Under the pieces are notes generated by a model, which made no database searches, was not told where the DNA came from, and saw nothing but the letters and a program-made list of their open reading frames with translations. Shown one piece after another: positions 19,006 through 26,960 of a stretch of DNA of 35,228 nucleotides. The DNA comes from Chara braunii. Taxonomy: Eukaryota > Streptophyta > Charophyceae > Charales > Characeae. Position 1 is the first letter of the stretch. Each line of letters begins with the position of its first letter. The translations under genes and the position numbers were made by a program. The stretch is from NCBI GenBank assembly GCA_003427395.1, contig BFEA01000181.1:670350-705577 (forward strand), read 5' to 3'.

Positions 19006-19469
19006 TGTCATGATACCGAGGGGCACTTCGGTTTTAAGAAGACGTATGCCGATGTGAGAGAACGCTTGAATGGAAAGCAATGAAAGAGGATGTATTGACC
19101 TATGTGCGGACTTGTCTTGTCTGTCAGAGAAACAAACCCTCACATGAGAATCCCCTGGGACTATTGAGACCGCTACCTATACCAAGTGAGCCAGATGAGT
19201 CTATCTCCATAGACTTCATGAGTCTGACTAAGAGCCGAAACGACAACAGTCAGGTAATGGTCATTGTAGATCGATTCTCGAAATATGCTATGTTCATTTC
19301 TTTGCCTGTTGAAGCTAAGACTGAACTAGTCATCCAAAAATTTCAGATGCGATGGGTATCAAAATTTGGGTTCCCCAAAACCATTGTTTCTGATAGGGAT
19401 GTCAAGTTCACAGGTATGCAATGGCAAAAGTTGATGGAAGTTTATGGCACCAGGTTGACCATGTCGTAA
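19006..19469 (+). pseudogene. Element 2 pol: integrase zinc-binding part and catalytic core
   Basis: CHDTEGHFGFKKTYADVRERL (19006-19065) gives the paired histidines and, after a frameshift, TCLVCQRNKP gives the paired cysteines. The 129-residue frame from 19080 has the catalytic core: Asp45 in SISIDFMS and Asp105 in IVSDRDVKF. It stops at a TAA in MS-stop-GRHP (19467-19469). The catalytic Glu lies in the next segment (GQTEQ), with exactly 35 residues between it and Asp105, counting the stop as one. Confidence 0.9.
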
Positions 19470-19775
19470 GGGAGACATCCCAAAACGAATGGCCAAACTG
19501 AACAATTGAACTGTCTATGGCAGCAACTTTTGCGCATGTATGTACGACCCGATCAGATAGATTGGGATGAGAACTTACCTAAGATTGCTAGTGCATATAA
19601 TAACAGTGTGCATACTGCTACAGGAAGAACGCCTAATGCACTGCATAAAGGTTGGAAACCTCGACGTCCCATTGATGCTTTAACTCGGGACCAGATTCAG
19701 AGGTCACCCCCAGGCACTCGTGAATTTGCAATTTTAAATGAACAAGATATATACAGAAAGCCCAACTGCGGATGA
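19470..19775 (+). pseudogene. Element 2 pol: integrase core C-terminal part
   Basis: Directly after the stop, GRHPKTNGQTEQ supplies the catalytic Glu. In the family the residue before GQTE is often Asp, here Asn (AAT). Then LNCLWQQLLRMYV, WDENLPKIASAYNNSVHTAT and GRTPNALHKGWKPRRP follow the gypsy pattern. The frame ends at a stop near 19775 and the next part is in another frame. Confidence 0.85.
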
Positions 19776-20143
19776 TTGAGCAGGCCAACAAACATCGTCG
19801 GCCATCACAGTTTCAGGAAGGTGACCTTGTATGGATAAAGTCTAAAGAATTTTCCTTGGAAGAAAATGTATCTCAGAAACTGTTGCCTGTCTACTATGGA
19901 CCCTGGGAAGTTCTCAAGGTGATTGGGGATGCAGATGGACCTTCCTACTGGATTGATGTACCCCCATACCTAAAAGCCTATCATGGCTCCCACGCATCTA
20001 AACTCTTACTGTATGTAGAGGGAGACGAGTTTCCTAACAGACCATCTATGTTCCCACCCTCCATGACTGCAGGATATGAAGTTGAAAAGATTCTGAAACA
20101 TGGCTACTTCTCTACAGGTGGCAGAGGAAGACCGCAGAAGTAG
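19772..20143 (+). pseudogene. Element 2 pol: integrase C-terminal domain
   Basis: A 123-residue frame: NKHRRPSQFQEGDLVWIK, YYGPWEVLKVIGDADGPSYW, and HGSHASKLLLYV form the SH3-like C-terminal domain. The last 25 residues (YEVEKILKHGYFSTGG, RGRPQK) lead into the chromodomain-like tail and stop at TAG. It is well preserved compared with element 1 (no internal stop). Confidence 0.9.
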
Positions 20144-20265
20144 TACAAGGTAAAGTTAAAGTCTCAACCTCCATCTGAAGCTAGATGGTTCAGTAAGAAA
20201 GAACTGTTTACCTACTGCTCCTGATATTGTTGCCGCATATGAACGTGGGTTAAGAGAAAGATAAT
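20144..20265 (+). pseudogene. Element 2 pol: chromodomain-like tail
   Basis: After the TAG the translation continues YKVKLKSQPPSEARWFSKKE, then LF and a broken helix, matching YRVRFKHHTDPKEDRWFTKE in element 1. There are stops near the end. Both elements have Leu or Phe and RWF where classical chromodomains have Trp-containing cage motifs, so this lineage probably does not read methylated histone H3. Confidence 0.65.
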
Positions 20266-20632
20266 GTATTTCTATGATGGAACTCGAAATTTGTGCCGGC
20301 AGGAATGCAATACACCGCCTGATATGTGATGAGGCGGAGGTAGAGCAGCGAGGTCGNGGAAGAGAGAGGGAGAGTGAGAGCACATACACACACTCACTTA
20401 ACTCGACATGGACTCGACACGACTCGATGGACGGAGACACAAAGTGGCAAAGTGGCCAAGTCGCAAAGTCGAAATTTTGGTTCAGTACACAATGTCACAG
20501 CAAGTCACACTGAAGCACAAGCACTGGGGTAGAAAACTGAATGCCGAACTCAGCTTGAGTCCGGTCTTAAGTATCGGACTCAGAAGTGCAATTTGCCTCG
20601 AGGCTGAACTGAAAATCGAAGGTCTGAGCCTG
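20266..20632. other. No gene seen; one unresolved base
   Basis: Right flank of element 2. No LTR copy was recognised. The base at 20356 is N inside a GA-rich run, and GACTCGACA-type repeats occur near 20400. A 116-residue frame (20408-20758) has no recognisable domain and runs through the GGCGCC cluster. Confidence 0.4.
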
Positions 20633-20721
20633 GGCGCCAAAATGCCGGATGGCGCCAAGTATCGAAATCCGAAAGCGCCAGAGGAGGGATTTGAAAACGG
20701 GCGCCAACTGCAGAGGGCGCC
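20633..20721. promoter_or_regulatory. Cluster of GGCGCC sites, E2F-like
   Basis: GGCGCCAA occurs at 20633, 20651, 20700 and 20716, and AGCGCCAG near 20674: four exact and one near copy in 89 bases. The first is GGCGCCAAAA, which matches an E2F/DP-type site (TTTTGGCGCC on the other strand). It could be a promoter part of an unseen gene or a satellite-like chance cluster. No gene start was found nearby. Confidence 0.35.
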
Positions 20722-20760
20722 AACAGTCAGGAACCGGAGATCAGAGACTCAAAAATAAAA

Positions 20761-20935
20761 TAGCAGCCTGGCGGGTGGTAACCCGTGGTCCAGGGATCGA
20801 GCCCTGGCTGAGTCCGTAACACTATCCCGTCCCTCTGGAAGGCAACGTCCCGGCTGCCAAAGACCCAATGAACTCTTTGAAGGACGGGACGGTGTCGGTG
20901 CAAATACCCTTACAAGGGTATCCGCCCTGGTTTTT
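20761..20935 (+). mobile_element. Candidate tRNA-derived SINE or other Pol III transcript
   Basis: TAGCAGCCTGG (20761-20771) matches 9 of 11 positions of the Pol III A box TRGCNNAGYGG. GGATCGAGCCC (20794-20804) matches 10 of 11 of the B box GGTTCGANNCC, about 33 bases downstream as usual for SINEs. TTTTT at 20931-20935 would terminate transcription. Foldable parts: CGGGT-GGTA-ACCCG (20772-20785); CCAGGG-ATCGAG-CCCTGG (20790-20807, T-arm-like); TCCCGTCC with GGACGGGA (20825-20832, 20882-20889); ATACCCTT-AC-AAGGGTAT (20904-20921). No tail repeat or clear target duplication was seen, and no tRNA cloverleaf can be drawn. Confidence 0.5.
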
Positions 20936-23036
20936 GCAAAACGGCAGAAAGTAAGTTTGGTTTAAAGCTTAAGTATACCGCGCGAAGCGCGGCTGCGTCT
21001 ATGGTTTACAATGACTGAATGGTTGACTAGAGTAGAGAGTGTGTGGGCACGCAGATTTGAGGCGCGCGTGATCTTTTTATTTGATGATGACTGAAGGACA
21101 GGCGTGATCGCCGACCGGATTTTTATTTCCTGATTAAGTTAGGATTAAAAGGACTCTGTCTTTTGATTGGTGCGATTGCCTATCAATTGTGCGTACGAGC
21201 GGAGGACGGCATCGACAACACTGTGATCTTTATTATTTACTAGTATATTATTTTATGCTCGGCGTCCCTTTGACTTGGAAGCGACGCCGGATTTAGTGGC
21301 CATCGAAGCAGTCGAGGACCTTGAGTATGTGCCTCCGTTAACAGGCCCGTTCGGGATCCACGTGTTCGGAATGCAGCCATAGTTCCTTAACTTGAAGCAC
21401 GGACTGGGGAAACTAACATGCATTCGAGCCGACGGGTGATTAACCCACAACGCGGAAGGAGTTTGAACGGCGGGGACTGTCGCGGGAGGTTGATAGTGAG
21501 CACGCCCGCCAGGGCTGGCAAAAATGATGAACTGTGCCCGGGAGGGGCATCCTATGGCGCAGCAGCAGGTGCCGCAGGCTGGGCACCACAACCAGGTCAT
21601 GGAGCCCTCCTCACGCCAGGCTTTAAAGTTTATTTGAATGTCTGCTATTACCTCCAGGATATGTGCTTGGGCCCGCCTTATCAGGGCTCTAGTTGTAGGC
21701 TTCACCGTGGGTCAGGGGATGTTTGTGGAGTGGCACAGCGAAGGCCTGGAAGAGCCTGTGGGACAATGCAGTAAGCGAATTTGCCAAGTCGATTAAGTCG
21801 GGCTTGAAGCAGGGGCGAAAGACTGAGCAAACCGTCCAGTAGTTAGTTCCCTGAAAAGCTTCCTTCAGGATAGGGGGAGGTACTGCTTGGGTATAGGGGC
21901 GATGGGCAAAGTGAAATCGGTCATGGACCGATTTTTCTTACGAGTTCTCATTTCGGTAGTAGGCAGGCAGACGAACGCTTGGGACACAGTCGAGAGGCGT
22001 GTCGAGCAAATACAACGGACAACGACAAGCGGACAAGGAAGACGGAGGGGGTAGCGAAAGAGGAAAGGACCGGGACGCGATTCCGCGTCAGGTACAGGCG
22101 GAATAGAGTGGGGGATGGCGGGTAATGCAACGAAGGTAGGGAAAATTGTTGCACGGTCGTCCCTTCACAAAATCAGGTGAGAGGAGGAGCGTTTTAGTGC
22201 ATTTGTGGTAGGGCGAAACCATTAGTAAGATTAGATTTGGATAAAAGTTAGTAAGAAGAGAGGTTAGTAAGAAAGTAAGTACGTGGAGATATGGCGGACT
22301 GAAAAAAGGAAGAAGAAGCAGAGGAAAAGTGCATATCGCGCTCGTTCTTGGATAGATTTGGAGGCCAGAAGATGCGATTCTGGGGTTTTGGCACATTGCG
22401 ATTTGAATGAAAAACCCAGAATCACACCTAAAGGGATGGTTCGGGCAGTATGAGCATCAAGGGCTGCGCGCGGACCATGTTCGTTCTGCCAGCGGGATTC
22501 CGATTGCCCGTTTCTGAGCAGAATCAGTTAAGGAGGGAGGAAAAAAATTAAGCAAGAGAGGAGAGGAGGACTTGCCTGTTGTTTGAAGCAGTAGCCGCAT
22601 CGTCCTCCTCGCGGATCTGCTCGTTGTCGGCATAGCCGAGGCAAAACAGGAGATGAGTCGCGGGGTCAGAGAGCGTACTGTTGGCCAGTGTGTGTGCGTG
22701 CGGGGAGGAGGTGTCGAAGTAGCTGTGCATGTTTCCGTGTTTTAGGGCCAGATTCGTCTGATTTTGCTCGTCTTATGACTATGTTTGCCTGCATGGTAAT
22801 CGTCGTGATCATGCTGTGGATTCGTTCGTTACTTTGCTCATGTTCGAAGCAGTCATCCTGTCCATGCCTAGGGAGGGGCGTATTCCTATCGATCGTGGGT
22901 GCGGTTTGGATGGATCTGCCCGTTTGGTAATGGAATATTCACTCAAAATTGGTAAACTCTGAACGGTTTGCCCATAGGCAGTGTGTGTATTCATCGGCGT
23001 TCTGGACAAAGCTAGACTAGTTGCCTTTTTCATTCA
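20936..23036. other. Long stretch without a supported gene
   Basis: No recognised protein. A minus-strand frame of 150 residues (21253-21705) is cysteine- and proline-containing but matches nothing I know, and an equally long plus-strand frame overlaps it. CCGCGC-GAA-GCGCGG near 20979 is a short hairpin. The sequence may be host intergenic DNA or transposon. Confidence 0.4.
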
Positions 23037-23135
23037 TTAGGTATTTCAGCTTTTATAGAGGCTTTACTCTTTATACTCATATTGGTGGTTGGTTTAGTTT
23101 ATGCTTGGCGAAAAGGAGCTCTACAATGGTCTTAG
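23037..23135 (+). pseudogene. ndhC: Plastid ndhC, C-terminal fragment
   Basis: Codons from TTA (23037) to TAG (23133-23135) encode 32 residues: [20 protein letters not shown], then [12 protein letters not shown]. This is the conserved last transmembrane helix and C-terminus of NADH dehydrogenase-like complex subunit 3, an inner part of the plastid NDH membrane arm. About the first 88 of roughly 120 residues are missing and there is no start codon in the window. The bases before 23037 (CATTCA) are not ndhC. Confidence 0.88.
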
Positions 23136-23500
23136 TCTATTTGAATTCCAATTTCCATTTTACGTCTTCGAAAGAAACAAATATTGATTTTGTCATAAAN
23201 TCGACAGAANGATTGGCTATGAATCAGATACTTTCTACTTCTGTAATACTTACAACAATGAATGATTTAACAAATTGGGCTAGACTATCTGGTCTATGGC
23301 CTTTACTTTATGGTACTAGTTGTTGTTTTATTGAGTTTGCATCTTTAATTGGTTCGAGATTTGATTTTGACCGTTATGGATTAGTACCTAGATCTACTCC
23401 TAGACAAGCTGATCTTATTATTACAGCAGGAACAGTCACCATGAAAATGGCTCCTTCTTTAGTTAGATTATATGAGCAGATGGCTGAACCTAAATATGTA
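23126..23500 (+). pseudogene. ndhK: Plastid ndhK, N-terminal fragment
   Basis: ATG at 23126 overlaps the ndhC stop, as is normal in plastids. The frame encodes [10 protein letters not shown]..., a variable N-terminus, then [20 protein letters not shown] with the Cys pair that helps bind the N2 iron-sulfur cluster. [20 protein letters not shown] and [20 protein letters not shown] follow. It ends at 23500, about halfway, before the remaining cluster cysteines. After the break a run of unrelated residues (SMYERESS...) leads to a stop. Two Ns make two residues unknown. It cannot work in the nucleus. Confidence 0.9.
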
Positions 23501-23567
23501 TCGATGTACGAGCGGGAAAGCTCTGCCGATTTGTTAAGTGATCGCTTCTACCACGGGTTGCCCCCAC

Positions 23568-23742
23568 TATCTGGTTGATCTTGCTAGTGTAGGCCCGACA
23601 ACATACTCGTCTCGAAAGTTGGGGGATGTGCATCGAAAGTGAAACCATGTTAAGCCGCGGGACAACGGAGGTTTCATTTAGTCAGGTGACTCCCGTACCA
23701 TCCAGACGACAACGACGACTCTAGAGTTAAGCACGGGCAACG
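23568..23742 (+). rRNA. Divergent 18S-rRNA-like 5' fragment
   Basis: TATCTGGTTGATCTTGCTAG closely resembles the universal 5' end of eukaryotic 18S rRNA. Then ATACTCGTCTCGAAAG resembles the next conserved block (ATGCTTGTCTCAAAG), GTGAAAC follows, and CTCTAGAGTTAAGCACGGGC resembles the block TTCTAGAGCTAATACGTGC. The order and approximate spacing fit the first ~175 bases of 18S. Similarity is by blocks, with many transitions and a ~10-base insertion near 23595. It does not look like an intact gene of a land plant or green alga. It may be a degenerate pseudogene or DNA of another organism. Confidence 0.5.
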
Positions 23743-24457
23743 CTTATCAAATTGCCCGCATCTAGCCAGGGCTTCTATCGGATTCAGTGAAAGCCAGATT
23801 CTAACGAGAGGAGGGGGGAAGGCAATAAGGCTTGAGAGCGCGTACCTGGTCCCGGTGGTGGTGCATGAACACTCTCGGAGGAAGGAGTTAATCTGCACTG
23901 CCATTGCGAGAAAGGTTGCCTAAGAGCTTGCTGCAATACCCATTATGCTGCTGATGTCAGTATAACACAGTACACGCGGTACAATAGGCTTCTGCTTTGG
24001 AAGGGGGGCGTCAGACTGTCATCTCACTGGTTGAAGCAGCGATGAGGAAGAGCTACCTGGCGGTGAGCTTGAAAGCTGGCTAGCATGACCCGCAACCTGT
24101 AAAAAGGGAGGATTGCAGACAGACAATAAGGAAGGAGCACTTGTCGTTGGCCGGTGTGTGACCCATCCTGGCAGCCGCGAATCAAGGAGACCAGTGGGGT
24201 TGCAGATCTTTTGTTGGCTAGTGTGCAGTTCAACCAGCAGGCAGGAGTAACAAGGGGGATATACTGCTGCGAGATTGGGAGAGTCGCCAGGAAGGTCCGC
24301 AACCGGCGGTTCGACTTGACTTTGGCCAAGTTGCTGTGTGCATTGGCCATCATTGCGGGGCCCTCAGGCGAATGAAGGTTGCAAGGCCCTCTCCTGGGAG
24401 TTAAGTTGTCCCCCTCTTGTATCTCGAGAGTCTCAAACCCCTACTTCTGCCCTTCTT
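23743..24457. other. No gene seen right of the 18S-like fragment
   Basis: GC-rich sequence without recognisable domains. Overlapping frames on both strands (24024-24353 minus, 24154-24375 plus) match nothing. I could not see further 18S conserved blocks here by eye. Confidence 0.4.
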
Positions 24458-25009
24458 ACTACCATCTTCACCCGAAAATAACGCCCGGGCTTTGCGTACG
24501 AATAACGCCCGCCGGGCGTTATATTCGTTTATAACGCCCGGGCGTTATATTCAGTAAATTTGTGGTAACTTTGGTGAGACCCCAAAATTCCGAAAACAAA
24601 AAAATTCAAAAAATTCTGTAAAAAAAATATGTTGTCCAGGATTGCAATGCAACCAACTTTTGGCTGAGGGTCACTTCAGAATTCCCTATAAACTCGGAAA
24701 TAAAAAATAAAAACAAAAAATCATGCCGAAATACACCCCTCGGAAGCCAAGACCCCATTCAACCCTGTTCAAAACCCATGTATACCCCCTTCCCCGCCCT
24801 TCAAAACCCATGTATACTACCTCTTCAAGGCACTCTGGCCATGGAACATTCAAATATAATGCCCGGGCGTTCTAATCGAATATAACGCTCGGGCGTTCTA
24901 TTCGAAGGGGCGTTGTATTTGAAAAAAAGTGACTAAAAACGAAAATCTCACCTTTTTTGGGAAAGTTGAATATAACGCCCGGGCGTTATTTTCGGGTGAA
25001 GACGGTAGT
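24458..25009. mobile_element. MITE-like element with ~32-bp inverted termini and CGCCCGGGCG palindromes
   Basis: The left terminus (24458-24490) starts ACTACCATCTTCACCCGAAA and continues to GCCCGGGC. The right terminus (24977-25009) is its reverse complement with one mismatch (GGTGAAGACGGTAGT at the end). Between and beside them GAATATAACGCCCGGGCGTT and variants recur: near 24478, 24501, 24530, 24854, 24878, 24906 and 24968. The 552-bp length, inverted ends, subterminal repeats and lack of any open frame with a domain describe a non-autonomous DNA transposon. No clear target duplication was found, so the superfamily is unknown. Confidence 0.75.
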
Positions 25010-25417
25010 CTAGTCCAGTTCTGAGAGGAAGGCGGCAGGCGATTGCAACCCGTAGGACCGCAGCAAGACTCTGTGGGGAGTCAGCCCACCGATTGCGGGA
25101 GCTCTGCCGAGACTCGAGAGGAGTTCTGGAGGCAGGGGATCGAAAGGTAACCATTGCTTCCCCTCTATAAACCCAGTTAGAACCCCTATATGTATTCCTT
25201 GATATGTTTTGACTGAGTATACTGTGTGCATCCCTACTTTGACTTTTCAGTTGGACTTTCAGGACATAACCAGACTAAATAAAGGAATGTATGTACATTG
25301 TCAGTTTCAGTTTATTGTTTGACTTAAAGCAGATTGTGGGATTGCATCTGGGGGGAACAGATGGGAGGAAGGCAGTATTGCGTGTTTGACAAGGTCAACC
25401 AAAGGCTGAGAGAGTCT
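25010..25417. other. No gene seen; possible poly(A) signal
   Basis: Right flank of the MITE. AATAAA occurs at about 25280 in an AT-rich stretch, but no coding region leads to it. Confidence 0.4.
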
Positions 25418-26148
25418 CCATAAGATTGGAGGGCCCAATGCTATGTTTATTTTTGATTGTTTGAAGGACCAGAAAGGTTCCCACAAGATTTTTGATTGTT
25501 TGAAGGACCAGATGGGTGGTCTGGTTGCTTTGACTTGCGAGGGCTGTCTGTGCTTGATTTTCAGGGACCAAGCATTTTTCCATAAGATTGGATGGCTTGG
25601 TTGCCTAGTTTGTTTGGGGTTTTCTTATGTTTTGTTAGTTTCTGAAAGGGGGTTGGGCAAGTTCCATAAGATTGGATGACCTTGACCCTCTCTTGCTTTA
25701 TTTTGAAAGAGGAAATTGAGGCAAAGGACTGGACAGGTTCCCATAAGATTGGGTAGTCTGGTCTGGAAGCCAAGCACATGTTGGAACACAAAGGCTAAAA
25801 ATTGTTTATATCTTATATTACTTATTTATGAACAGGCTAGTCAGACATTTTTCCATAAGATTGGATGGTCTGATTATAGCTTATCACCAACTGAAGAGAG
25901 TATGAATTAATAATAAAATTGTGGTAAGAAGGGACAGGCTAAATCTTGATCTAAGATGACCGGTTCAGTCATATGTTGCCTTAAAAGACAAAGTGCAGAC
26001 AATTATATATAACTTGAGTACGTAAATTACTCAGGGCGACTAGGGTGGCCTAGTCACATGCCCAAAAAAGAAAAAAGTTGCAGTGCCCTGTGTTTGTGTA
26101 TATTATATGGCTGAGCTAGACGGATTCCCATAAGATTGGGTGGTCTGA
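25418..26148. repeat. Dispersed repeat CCATAAGATTGG, seven copies
   Basis: The core TTCC(C)ATAAGATTGG, often followed by ATGG(T/C)(C/T)TG, occurs near 25418, 25480 (diverged, CACAAGATTT), 25580, 25661, 25740, 25851 and 26126. Spacing is irregular (about 60 to 275 bases). GGTCTGG or GGACCAG-type words accompany several copies. The sequence between is AT-rich and not clearly alike. No gene was found here; open frames in this region are short and reflect the repeat. Confidence 0.8.
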
Positions 26149-26393
26149 CTTTATGCCTTATGTAAGTTGGGTATAAAGGGATAAATCATTGAGAGACCAT
26201 GCACTATTGTTTGATAAGTTGGTATGGTGAGAGTACTTACTTTTGTGGTTTGGCCTGCATGAGACTGAGTGCGACTACTACTTGGTCTGAGTTCCAGTTG
26301 GTAGGTAGTTGCTTTAGTTGCTCGCCACATGCTAGAGCCATAGGAGTTAGTTTCAATTCCTGCATTTTTTGGGATCTTTTATTATACTTGGGC

Positions 26394-26960
26394 TTGTATA
26401 AATCTTGGTAAGCCACTTTCTCTACGGGAAGCGCTGCCGAAATTTCTACAAAACCAAGGAGTTAGTCAGACTTTGTTTTTTTCAGGGTCCAACTTTTTCC
26501 GACTTTTTGGCTTAGTAAAAATTTGGAACATTTCATTTTCTAAAGGGAGTGTTGCCAAAATTTTTGCTAACTCGGGGAGTTGGACAAAACTAAACCTTGA
26601 AAAGTCAAAGTCATTTTAGATTCTGAACTTAGCTTTGTATAAATTTTGGAATAGCGCTTTCTCTATGGGAAGCGCTGCCGAAATTTCTACAAAACTAAGG
26701 AGTTAGTTAAATTTTGTCTTAAGATGAACTCATATTTTATGTCTGAGTTCATATCTGACTTAGTATAAATCTGGGAAGTCTGCCTTTCTAAAGGAAGTGC
26801 TGCCCAAATTTTTGCTAATTCAAGGAGTTAGACAAATTTTGACTTTCCGGAGTTGGAGATCGTTTTTGTTTTGCATATTTGAGTTATTATAAATTCTGAG
26901 AAGACACTTTTCCTACGGAAAGCGCTGCCGAAATTTTCTTAGTTTAGAGGAGTTAGATTT
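26394..26960. repeat. ~120-bp tandem array with two alternating monomer types
   Basis: Five monomers with centres near 26433, 26551, 26673, 26798 and 26922 (spacing 118 to 125). Type A (1, 3, 5) has GGAAGCGCTGCCGAAATTT or a close variant, with CTCTACGG or CTCTATGG before it. Type B (2, 4) has TTCTAAAGG, AGTG(T/C)TGCC(A/C)AAATTTTTGC and no AGCGCT. All share ATAAAT or AAAAAT before and GGAGTTAG or GGAGTTGG after. The A-B-A-B-A order makes a ~245-bp higher unit. A degenerate sixth copy may lie at 27000-27020. No coding function seen. Confidence 0.85.

Larger units (their letters stand above)
13678..20265 (+). mobile_element. Element 2: decayed Ty3/gypsy retrotransposon, internal region
   Basis: In order: primer site 13681-13692, leader with repeats, gag coiled-coil and capsid-like parts 14745-16601, zinc knuckle 16595-16636, protease and RT from 16752, RT palm to 18200, RNase H to about 18770, integrase to 20060, chromodomain-like tail to about 20265. 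It is in the same clade as element 1 (shared QTRYG-Y/L-EFVVMPFG, QGCKYF and RWF motifs) on the opposite strand. It is inactivated by stops and frameshifts. No 3' LTR was recognised after 20265, so the right end is probably truncated. Confidence 0.88.
23037..23500 (+). other. Plastid DNA inserted in the nucleus (NUPT): ndhC end and ndhK start
   Basis: A 464-bp block with AT-rich, plastid-like codon use, contrasting with the GC-richer flanks. It contains the last 32 codons of ndhC, the ndhC stop overlapping the ndhK start, and ndhK up to the conserved MAEPKYV. The match ends abruptly after KYV (23500), where ndhK should continue, and begins abruptly at LGISAF. Both breaks and the truncated genes show an inserted fragment rather than plastid DNA. 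The alternative is a chimeric assembly. Two unresolved bases (23200, 23210) fall inside. Confidence 0.85.

Noticed and set aside
20761-20820. Functional tRNA gene
   Set aside because: Only a T-arm-like stem and A- and B-box-like words are present; anticodon arm and acceptor stem are absent.
21253-21774. Opposed frames of 150 and 118 residues as host genes
   Set aside because: They overlap on both strands, match no family I know, and lack splice or promoter support. GC-rich sequence makes long open frames likely.
23021-23125. Start of the 185-residue plus-strand frame as a fused new protein
   Set aside because: The first part is ndhC sequence read in the ndhK frame. The natural ndhK start is the ATG at 23126 overlapping the ndhC stop.
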